From: a virus
Strand: one strand, 5' to 3'
IMG/VR virus record: IMGVR_UViG_3300017763_000257
Location: 1-21,072 of that record
DNA length: 21,072 nt
A model generated the notes under the pieces. That model saw only the letters and a list, made by a program, of their open reading frames with translations. It was not told the origin of the DNA and searched no databases. Positions 6,279 through 12,274 of this stretch are shown piece by piece (within the stretch, counting starts at the first letter, position 1; the number at the start of each line of letters is the position of its first letter). The position numbers and the translations under genes were made by a program.

Positions 6279-7793
6279 CTATGCCGCCTCTAGGTCAACA
6301 ACCCGAGTACGCAAGTCTTTGACTGCCAGCACAAGCAGCGACAGGTAGGCCGTCTTGTTGATACCGGTCAGGAACGAGTCGCCCAGCTCTTCGCCCTCAA
6401 AGTTCGCACCCTTCACAGCGAGGAACGGCGAGATGGCGTCCATGTCCTCAGCGAGCGGACCAATCTCGGGGTAGCCCGGTGAGTTCAGGCGGTTCCACAA
6501 CTTCGGCACCACGCTGTCGATCATGTCGGCGGTGAGGTGCGTGCCGAGGTCGGCGGTGATGTTCTCCTTCTCGGCGGCAAGCGAGGAGTTGCGCTTCAGC
6601 ATGTAGGTGCCGAAGCCAGTCGCAGCCCACTCAGCATCGTTGCCCGTTCCTGTCGTTGGAACGCCGAAGTAGTTTTCACCCGAAGGGACATACACGCCGC
6701 CGTTTAAGATGGTGAATACCGTGTCGTTGCCCGCCGAGAACGAGATTTCATTTGTGCCGCTGCGGTACATGCCGAGGTCGGTGTCCGAGTCGAACGAGAA
6801 CGTCGGTGCGGCTGCCGACCCGTTGTTGCCCTTGAACGCATCGAAGTTGTAGACGTCGCCGGAGTCGTCGCCACGGATACCGAACGAACCGATGCGGACA
6901 CGTTCAGCACCACCCGTAGCAATACCGAGCGAGTCAGCCGCCTGCCTGAAGATGCCGGTGTTCGTATCCGACTGGAAGTTGATTGCTGGGTCAGCAGCCG
7001 AGCCGTTAGTGAAGCGAACTTCGCCCTTGAACTGAGAGTTGCCGCTTTGGTCAATGTGGAACCGACTCGCTAGCCCACCACGGCTTGTGCCGGTGAAGAA
7101 GTCGAGGTCATATCCGCTAATGATCGACAACGCCGGGCTGTCGCTGCCGAGATTCGTAAACGCAGCTTCGGCGTGGTTCGATACGCCAGAGTCGATAATG
7201 GTAAACGCACGGTTCTGACTGGCGACTTGGAAGTTGCCAGCAGGCCCGTTCGTGCCGATGCCGACTGCGCCAGTCAACCCGATCTTGTTCTCGGACGTGT
7301 CGAGCAGAATCTGACACGACGAATCGTTGCCGCCTCCTCGAATGTAAACGTCGCCAGACGAGCCAGCAGAAACAAACGTGTGCCCTCCGTCTGACATAAT
7401 GACGTACTCGTCACCGCTTGCCTCCGCCATGCCAGCAGTACGAAGACCAACATAACTAGCAGAGAAAGTCTGCCCAAGAACGATGCCGCCGTCAGCACCG
7501 CCCGACTGCGCCGTAAAATGCCCAGTCGAACTCGTATCACCATTAACCGTCAGGCCAGTAACCGTCGGAGTAGTCGTCCAACCAGACGTACCTGAACCAG
7601 TACCAGCCAAGACTGAATTAGCAACAGCGTTTGAATCGCCAGTACCAACCTTCGTTTCCAACGCAATAATCGCGCCAGAATGATTTGTGTGTACGACATC
7701 ATGCTCAAACCCAGAGTCATCCATTTCCGTCGAAGACGACGGCGACGGTTGCTGCGTGCCTGAATCAAGCGACCCTGGATAGTTTGTAGCCAT
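6279..7793 (-). CDS. Tail fibre with C-terminal S74-type intramolecular chaperone (fibre A)
   Basis: The 504-residue fibre has an N-terminal virion-attachment-like part (MATNYPGSLDSG ... GTGSGTSGW), then a repetitive beta shaft with units such as GSAADPAINFQSDTNTGIFR and GSAAAPTFSFDSDTDLGMYR, typical of phage fibres. The last ~103 residues form a chaperone domain: NSSLAAEKENI contains a Ser-Lys pair five apart (S404, K409), the expected catalytic dyad for autocleavage after trimerisation, followed by PKLWNRLNSP, GPLAEDM and a terminal leucine-rich helix (LLVLAVKDLRTRVVDLE). It should bind a host surface receptor; the receptor is unknown. It is paralogous to the fibre gene at 7921-9243 at both ends but has a longer, different shaft. 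Its ATG overlaps the stop of the 42-residue ORF. Confidence 0.85.
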   Translation of the reverse strand: MATNYPGSLDSGTQQPSPSSSTEMDDSGFEHDVVHTNHSGAIIALETKVGTGDSNAVANSVLAGTGSGTSGWTTTPTVTGLTVNGDTSSTGHFTAQSGGADGGIVLGQTFSASYVGLRTAGMAEASGDEYVIMSDGGHTFVSAGSSGDVYIRGGGNDSSCQILLDTSENKIGLTGAVGIGTNGPAGNFQVASQNRAFTIIDSGVSNHAEAAFTNLGSDSPALSIISGYDLDFFTGTSRGGLASRFHIDQSGNSQFKGEVRFTNGSAADPAINFQSDTNTGIFRQAADSLGIATGGAERVRIGSFGIRGDDSGDVYNFDAFKGNNGSAAAPTFSFDSDTDLGMYRSGTNEISFSAGNDTVFTILNGGVYVPSGENYFGVPTTGTGNDAEWAATGFGTYMLKRNSSLAAEKENITADLGTHLTADMIDSVVPKLWNRLNSPGYPEIGPLAEDMDAISPFLAVKGANFEGEELGDSFLTGINKTAYLSLLVLAVKDLRTRVVDLEAA

Positions 7794-7921
7794 CAGTCTT
7801 CCTCAGCAGCCTCCTGCGGCTGCGACAACTTCGCAATCTGCACCGCTTGCACGGCGATCTCGAAATGCAGGGGGTACCGTTCCCGGATCACCTGCATTAC
7901 CTCCTCAGCAGTTATTTCCAT
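7793..7921 (-). CDS. Small helical ORF between the two fibres (42 aa)
   Basis: The 42-residue product begins MEITAEEVMQVIRERYPLHF, continues with an Ala/Val/Gln-rich helix (EIAVQAVQIAKL) and ends acidic. The ATG at 7921 overlaps the TAA of the upstream fibre gene and its TGA overlaps the ATG of the downstream fibre (TGATG), so the three genes are translationally coupled. The exact fit into the gap, with overlaps at both ends, is the main evidence that it is real. Small proteins of this kind (short Glu-rich helix, P-x-x-F-E-I motif) occur next to fibre genes in other aquatic phages as far as I recall, without an assigned function. A fibre-assembly chaperone is possible but unproven. Confidence 0.7.
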   Translation of the reverse strand: MEITAEEVMQVIRERYPLHFEIAVQAVQIAKLSQPQEAAEED

Positions 7922-9243
7922 TAGCCCTCCAAGGCTTCAAGTCGAGTAGTTAGATCAGCAACTTGGGTACGAAGGTCTTTGACTGCGAGAACAAGTAGCG
8001 ACAAGTACGTCGTCTTGTTGATACCAGTCAGGAAGGTCGTGCCGTCTTCGTTGTAGCCGTGCGCGCCGAGGTGCGGCGAGATGGCTTCCATGTCTTCAGC
8101 GATCGGGCCGATCTCAGGGATGCCAGGGCTGTGGATACGGTTCCACAGTTTTGGCTCCACTTGGTCGATCATGTTTGCCGTAAGCTCGTCGCCAGGGTCT
8201 TGGATATTTTCTTTCTCGCCCCGAAGCGAACTGTTGCGCTTTAGTTCGTAGTTACCAAACCCGGTAGCTACCCACTCGGCGTCGTTGCCCGATCCAGTGT
8301 TTGGGAAGGCAAAGAAATCAACGCCGTTTTCCAAGTAAAACAGTTCATTGCCGATTGCTACTCGTTTAGCGCCATTGGTTGCGAAATTAATTTCGTCGGT
8401 CGCGCCGAGGTACATGCCGTTGCCCTCATCGCTGTCAAACGTAAACGTCGGCGCAGCAGCAGACCCGTCATTGACCTTCACCAGGCCGTTGATGTCAACG
8501 TCGCCGTCAACAATCAAATCGTCGAGCGTGCCAACCGACGTAATCGCGTCTTGAGTAGCAGTCGTCAACGTGCCCGCAAGACTCGTAGCCGACAGGGTGC
8601 CGTTGCTGGCGTTGTAGGTCAACGCAGAAGCGTCTGCGAGAACAGCTTCGCTACCTGTGCCATCCGTTGCAAGCAACGGAAACAGCGTTGCATCTGATCC
8701 TGCATCAGCAACAGTCACAGTCGAAGCCAAAGTGGCCGTTGCAGCGTTGCCAGTGCATGACGCAGAACTGCCGCTGGCATTACCAGTCAACGCACCAACA
8801 AACGTCGTAGCAGTCAACGTCGCATTGCTAGCGTCGTACGTCAGGCCAGCATCAGTTTCCGGCGTAAGGCTACCCGTAGCACTTTCAAACAACGCCGGGA
8901 AACACGTTGCATCAGCCGTGTCCGTAACAACAACCTTGGTAACAGCGTCGTCGTGGATCTTGGCTGCTGTTACCTGATCGTCGCCGATCATCGCAGTACT
9001 GACCGTCGCCCAACCAGACGTGCCCGAACCAGTACCCGTCAACACAGTGTTCGCAGCCGGAGCCGAAGACCCCGTACCAACCTTCGCCTCAACCGCCTGA
9101 ACAGCATCACCGACGTTCTCATGCAAATCCGAATGCGACGGATGACCCGCAGTCGAATCACTCAGCGCCGTACCAGCAGCAGGCTTAGAATCGCCGCCAA
9201 CCGTTGCAGCATCATCAGCAGAAGTAGGAAAGTTAGTAGCCAC
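7921..9243 (-). CDS. Tail fibre with C-terminal S74-type intramolecular chaperone (fibre B)
   Basis: This 440-residue fibre starts at GTG 9243 (GAGG a few bases upstream, nine bases after the previous stop). The N-terminus MATNFPTSADD and GTGSGTSGW match fibre A. The shaft (about 90-280) is a Thr/Ala/Gly-rich beta repeat with two related passages (ATLTATTFVGALTGNASGSS and GTLSATSLAGTLTTATQDAI), then GSAAAPTFTFDSDEGNGMYL. The last ~104 residues repeat the chaperone domain: NSSLRGEKENI with S339 and K344 as the predicted Ser-Lys dyad, PKLWNRIHSPG, GPIAEDMEAIS, and a C-terminal coiled coil ending LTTRLEALEG. Homology to fibre A is confined mainly to the two ends, pointing to duplication followed by shaft exchange. 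Confidence 0.85.
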   Translation of the reverse strand: MATNFPTSADDAATVGGDSKPAAGTALSDSTAGHPSHSDLHENVGDAVQAVEAKVGTGSSAPAANTVLTGTGSGTSGWATVSTAMIGDDQVTAAKIHDDAVTKVVVTDTADATCFPALFESATGSLTPETDAGLTYDASNATLTATTFVGALTGNASGSSASCTGNAATATLASTVTVADAGSDATLFPLLATDGTGSEAVLADASALTYNASNGTLSATSLAGTLTTATQDAITSVGTLDDLIVDGDVDINGLVKVNDGSAAAPTFTFDSDEGNGMYLGATDEINFATNGAKRVAIGNELFYLENGVDFFAFPNTGSGNDAEWVATGFGNYELKRNSSLRGEKENIQDPGDELTANMIDQVEPKLWNRIHSPGIPEIGPIAEDMEAISPHLGAHGYNEDGTTFLTGINKTTYLSLLVLAVKDLRTQVADLTTRLEALEG

Positions 9244-9252
9244 GAGTCAACC

Positions 9253-9687
9253 TCACGGGGTCAGATCAAGAGTGAAAATGCCAGACGCGTTAAACGTCAA
9301 CACAAAGTCACCAGCAGACGACGACTTGTCTGCACCAAAATCGATGTAACAAATCAGCGGGTCGTTCGTCAGCGAATCGTCGTACACCACAGCCGCTCGA
9401 GCCGTGATCGTTGACGACGCCCACGTCAAGTTGGCAGCATCAAACGTGATCGTGCCGCCCGACTGGGTCAGGGTCACCGAAGACAGCGACTTGCCGCCGG
9501 CGTCATAGCCAGTGCCAGACACCTCGTTGGTGACATCCGACTTGAAGTCGTGCGTCCCGAAGTTAGGGGAGTAGGACGATGTAACCAGCATGACCTTGAA
9601 CCGGTCAGCGGTCGTGTCGTCCAGATCAAGGGCAAGATCGTTCTTCAGTGCGTTAAGGAACGTAATGCCATAAAGGCCGCTAGCCAT
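9253..9687 (-). CDS. Phage structural protein, beta-sandwich (capsid decoration or tail accessory)
   Basis: This 144-residue protein has the pattern of a widespread phage family encoded next to capsid genes: a short N-terminal helix (FLNALKNDLALDLDD), TADRFKVMLVTSSYSPN, THDFKSDVTNEVSGTGYDAG, LTWASSTITARAAVVYDD, LICYIDFGADKSSSAGDFV and a final NASGIFTLDL strand. Its compact all-beta make-up and its place straight after the capsid protein and the Lys-rich peptide suggest a particle-surface decoration protein or a fibre-proximal structural protein. Catalytic residues are not evident. The ATG at 9687 overlaps the TAA of the preceding short gene. Confidence 0.65.
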   Translation of the reverse strand: MASGLYGITFLNALKNDLALDLDDTTADRFKVMLVTSSYSPNFGTHDFKSDVTNEVSGTGYDAGGKSLSSVTLTQSGGTITFDAANLTWASSTITARAAVVYDDSLTNDPLICYIDFGADKSSSAGDFVLTFNASGIFTLDLTP

Positions 9688-9764
9688 TACTTCTTCTTCT
9701 TCTTCTTAGGCATCGGCTTCGCAGCCTTCTTGCCAATCTTGCTGTAAGGCTTACCTTTAGGCAT
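9687..9764 (-). CDS. Lys-rich 25-residue peptide gene after the capsid gene
   Basis: The 25-codon ORF starts at ATG 9764 with a GGAG at 9770-9773 five bases before it. It begins MPKGKPYSKIGKKAAKPMP and ends in six consecutive Lys codons followed by TAA, which overlaps the next gene's ATG. It is too short for ordinary gene-finding limits. The good ribosome-binding site and exact start/stop overlap argue that it is translated. Very small basic peptides (MP..GK.YSK..K type) are encoded beside capsid genes in other marine phages as far as I recall, where a DNA-neutralising or capsid-lining role has been suggested. Function here is inferred only from charge and position. Confidence 0.7.
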   Translation of the reverse strand: MPKGKPYSKIGKKAAKPMPKKKKKK

Positions 9765-9782
9765 AACAACTCCAGACAACGT

Positions 9783-9815
9783 GAAAGAGGGGCCGGGCCA
9801 CGCACCCGACCCCCC
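9783..9815 (-). terminator. Rho-independent terminator after the capsid gene
   Basis: On the minus strand a nine-base-pair stem GGGGTCGGG / CCCGGCCCC (one T-G wobble) with a seven-base loop is followed by a short T-rich run (TCTTTC). It sits 24 bases after the capsid stop. The pyrimidine tail is weak, so partial read-through into the downstream fibre and tail genes is expected, giving more capsid than tail mRNA. Confidence 0.75.
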
Positions 9816-9839
9816 TTAACACTACACCATCAACACTTA

Positions 9840-10778
9840 TCAGTTAGCGCCGATGCTGGACGAGGTTTCGATCCGCTGGAGCGAAGCCTCACGGAAACGG
9901 TTGTAACCGACCAGGTGGTACCAGCCGACCGTCTGGAAACGACGGAGGCTGTCGGTCACGGGACCGAACACGACGGACGGGTTCTCACCGAAGCCAGCGC
10001 CACGGCTGTGAGCCTTAGCGAGAGCCTGCTTACCGCAGATAACGGTGTTGTAGCCGTCCACGTTCGACGCACCGTCGTTGGTGCCGTGGTCAATACGGGG
10101 CGTCTCGATGAAGTCCACGCCGCCGAAGGTGCCGATGCTGCCCATGCGGACACCAGTGCCATCCTGACGGATCTGGTACTGAATGATGTCAGTAACAGCG
10201 GTGTCTTCACGAAGGTCGAACGACACGTCCGGGTGGATGAAGCCGACGTACACGCCGCCGTCCATCGTCGGAGCCGAGTCGCCACGAAGCGCAGCAACAG
10301 CCTTGCGGATCAGCGACGCCGTGATGGTGTCGCCGGCAGCAAGCTCGCCGGTAGCAGTCGCATCGCCGCCATAAGCAACGTTAGAACCGCCAACAAGGAC
10401 AGCCTGAACGATCTTGTCGATCGAGTTGCCCATGTTGTAACCGATGATGTTTGCAGCATCAGCATCCACGTTGAGGAACGAGGTGCCACGAAGCTTCGCC
10501 GTGGTGGTGACAGCGTTGCCGTACTCGGCAAGGGTCACGGTAACGGTCGAGTCGCCAAGGGCAACAGCGGTCACATCCGAAGTCTCGGTCAGGGCCGAGA
10601 CGGCCTGCGAGAGATCGTTGTAGATGTTGAACTGGACAGCAGAGCCAGGGTGCGACTGGTTGGTCGACTTAACGTCGGCAACCATCTCGAACATCGGCTG
10701 GCTACGCAGCGCGAAGTAGGCAAGCTGTTCAAATGCAGTGGTATCTGAAGATACCGAAGAAGCCTGAGTCAAGGCCAT
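9840..10778 (-). CDS. Major capsid protein, N4-gp56-like family
   Basis: The 312-residue protein looks like a complete major capsid protein of the N4-gp56/HK97-fold type. The N-terminal part includes FEQLAYFALRSQPMFEMVAD and VQFNIYNDLSQAVSALTE, followed by DVTAVALGDSTVTVTLAEYG, then FLNVDADAANIIGYNMG, a GGVYVGFIHPDVSFDLRED motif, and GTFGGVDFIETPRI. It forms the icosahedral shell. The start ATG 10778 has AAGGA nine bases upstream, lying inside a small hairpin. The gene follows a scaffold-like gene, as expected for head morphogenesis, and is followed by a terminator. No signs of truncation or an added protease domain; a separate prohead protease is not in the window. Confidence 0.9.
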   Translation of the reverse strand: MALTQASSVSSDTTAFEQLAYFALRSQPMFEMVADVKSTNQSHPGSAVQFNIYNDLSQAVSALTETSDVTAVALGDSTVTVTLAEYGNAVTTTAKLRGTSFLNVDADAANIIGYNMGNSIDKIVQAVLVGGSNVAYGGDATATGELAAGDTITASLIRKAVAALRGDSAPTMDGGVYVGFIHPDVSFDLREDTAVTDIIQYQIRQDGTGVRMGSIGTFGGVDFIETPRIDHGTNDGASNVDGYNTVICGKQALAKAHSRGAGFGENPSVVFGPVTDSLRRFQTVGWYHLVGYNRFREASLQRIETSSSIGAN

Positions 10779-10800
10779 GATTGGGATTCCTTCCCATCAG
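10779..10800 (-). promoter_or_regulatory. Hairpin around the capsid Shine-Dalgarno
   Basis: The minus strand reads TGGGA-AGGAA-TCCCA (10796-10782), a perfect five-base stem that places the AAGGA Shine-Dalgarno in and beside the loop, nine bases before the capsid ATG. An outer GAT/ATC pairing with one bulged A can lengthen it. It may modulate capsid translation or simply expose the site in a loop. Confidence 0.35.
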
Positions 10801-10816
10801 GCCCACCTCAGCTACA

Positions 10817-11263
10817 TCAGACTGCTGCGTTCCAAGTGTGGCCGTGAGCTTCCATCAGCTCTCGCAGTTCGTCAGGGTTATTTGTCTGACGAATCAACGT
10901 ATCGAGTTCAGGATTGGTAACAGGGCCAGCATCGTCAGCCGCCATCGCGATTCGCTGCTCAGCCCCATAATCAACCTGGGGTTGCTGCGCCTGCACCGGC
11001 TGTCCGGTGAGACCCAGTTCGGCAGCTTCTGCACGAATAGCGTCCGCAGTCATTTCGCCGTCGTAGCCCCGTATGAAGTACTGACCCTGCTTTGAGTTTG
11101 GGTCAACACCTGCATCTCGGAACGATACTTCGCGCTGCAACTGCGCCAACTGTGCGACAGCTTCGTCTCCGGCCTTAGCCCGAGCTTCCATATCGCGTCG
11201 CCAGTTTGGCTTCGATTCTTGGCTAACAGAGTCTTCAGCCTCGGTGGGCATTTCATCTGTCAT
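10817..11263 (-). CDS. Scaffold-like head assembly protein
   Basis: The 148-residue acidic protein is helical and low in hydrophobics: acidic start (MTDEMPTEAEDSVSQE), a coiled-coil stretch with Arg/Glu/Ala (MEARAKAGDEAVAQLAQLQR), the phrase VDPNSKQGQYFIRGYDGEMT followed by a helix, a Gln/Pro linker and a C-terminal amphipathic helix (DELRELMEAHGHTW). The motif order (coiled coil, then F-x-x-AGVD...YFIRGYDGE) is that of small actinophage scaffold-type proteins encoded directly before the capsid gene. It would direct shell assembly and leave or be degraded before DNA packaging. AAGGTG lies 8 bases upstream of ATG 11263. Confidence 0.7.
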   Translation of the reverse strand: MTDEMPTEAEDSVSQESKPNWRRDMEARAKAGDEAVAQLAQLQREVSFRDAGVDPNSKQGQYFIRGYDGEMTADAIRAEAAELGLTGQPVQAQQPQVDYGAEQRIAMAADDAGPVTNPELDTLIRQTNNPDELRELMEAHGHTWNAAV

Positions 11264-11383
11264 ATGTCACTCACCTTCGATACGCGTCTACAACGGTGGA
11301 ATGCAGACGGAGAATGGATGGAACAGCTCACCCCGTATGGGGGCCGATCCATCCATGATGTTAGGCGCAGTTTACAGGGTGCG
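11264..11383 (-). other. 120-base intergenic region with imperfect palindrome
   Basis: This is the largest gap in the leftward gene series, between the 296-residue protein and the scaffold-like gene. It contains ATGGATGGA (11314-11322) and its inverted copy TCCATCCAT (11348-11356), enclosing CCCC-GTAT-GGGG (11331-11342). On the minus strand no run of T follows, so it is not a standard terminator. I see no convincing -10/-35 pair. It could be an operator, an RNA-processing site, or the 5' leader of the capsid transcript. Confidence 0.55.
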
Positions 11384-12274
11384 TCAAGTGGCCCGACCAA
11401 GACCGGACGCACCGGCCCCAGTCACAAGCGTGCCCATCTGCCGGCGGCCACGCTGCTGCCGCTGCTGACGCAAACGAGCCACCTCAGCAGTCGCCTCAGA
11501 ATCCAGCCCGAACTCGGCTGCGGCCAGCTCAGAAGTCGTCACAGCCTGCTCTTCGCCCAGAAGCTGCTGCGTCACCGCTGCCTGCCCCTGGAGCCGCTCA
11601 GTGACCTCTCGACGCTGCACACCAAGATCAGCGAGCCGTTCCGCAGTCTCCCGCTCGAAGCCGCCGCCAAGCGTTCCCATCGCCGCAGACGACAACCCGG
11701 CAGCTTCCATCTGCAACCGCTGCTCAATAATGCCCGTGCCTCGTTCAGGGTCTAGGTAGAACGCCAACAATTCGCCGTCGTTCTCCACACCGATCCCATA
11801 CAAGTCTTGCAACTGGGTTTTCAGGTTCGGGTCGATTGACTGGACTGCTGCTGACGCCATCGACACGCGCTGCGTCATCTCGGCCTGCGAGATGTCGTTG
11901 CCGATGAACGCTGCGAGGTCGTCAGGCGAGTCGTAGAATCCCTCAGGGATCCCAGCAGTCGCCATGGTTTGCCGGTAGCTGCGCTCAAGGCTGATGTATT
12001 CGGCGGGGGAGATCGCTGGCAGTCCTGCGTCGGTTCGCATCTGCATGCCCTTGAACCGTTCTTGGAACGATTCCGATTGCCGCAGACGCAGCACGACAGC
12101 CTCGGTTGATGACCCGTCGATCAGCATGTTGTATGCCTCGCTGGTCAGGGCTTCCAGGCCGTACTGTCGCAGGGTGTCTCGGATGATCTCGACGGCGTCG
12201 CGTGCGTCCTGCTCCTCTTGAGCAGAGATCGCAAGGTCGTCCTCGGTTACGTCCATCGGGGGAATGTCACTCAT
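11384..12274 (-). CDS. Probable internal virion/structural protein (296 aa), family not recognised
   Basis: This 296-residue protein is strongly helical and Gln/Glu/Ala-rich. The N-terminal half includes EEQDARDAVEIIRDTLRQYG, an STEAVVLRLRQSESFQERF helix and AISPAEYISLERSYRQTMA. A middle part has GIPEGFYDSPDDLAAFIGND. The C-terminal third is a long Gln-rich coiled coil (ERLQGQAAVTQQLLGEEQAV, EVARLRQQRQQRGRRQ) ending in a glycine-rich tail (GTLVTGAGASGLGRA). No enzymatic motif or signal peptide is visible. Helical, Gln-rich proteins in a coupled row with a giant protein resemble the ejected internal proteins of podoviruses. Its ATG overlaps the stop of the 680-residue gene by one base. Confidence 0.5.
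   Translation of the reverse strand: MSDIPPMDVTEDDLAISAQEEQDARDAVEIIRDTLRQYGLEALTSEAYNMLIDGSSTEAVVLRLRQSESFQERFKGMQMRTDAGLPAISPAEYISLERSYRQTMATAGIPEGFYDSPDDLAAFIGNDISQAEMTQRVSMASAAVQSIDPNLKTQLQDLYGIGVENDGELLAFYLDPERGTGIIEQRLQMEAAGLSSAAMGTLGGGFERETAERLADLGVQRREVTERLQGQAAVTQQLLGEEQAVTTSELAAAEFGLDSEATAEVARLRQQRQQRGRRQMGTLVTGAGASGLGRAT

Noticed and set aside
9915-10748. Long plus-strand frame (277 codons) opposite the capsid gene
   Set aside because: Antisense shadow of a strongly supported capsid gene; no recognisable domain and codon bias mirrors the real strand.
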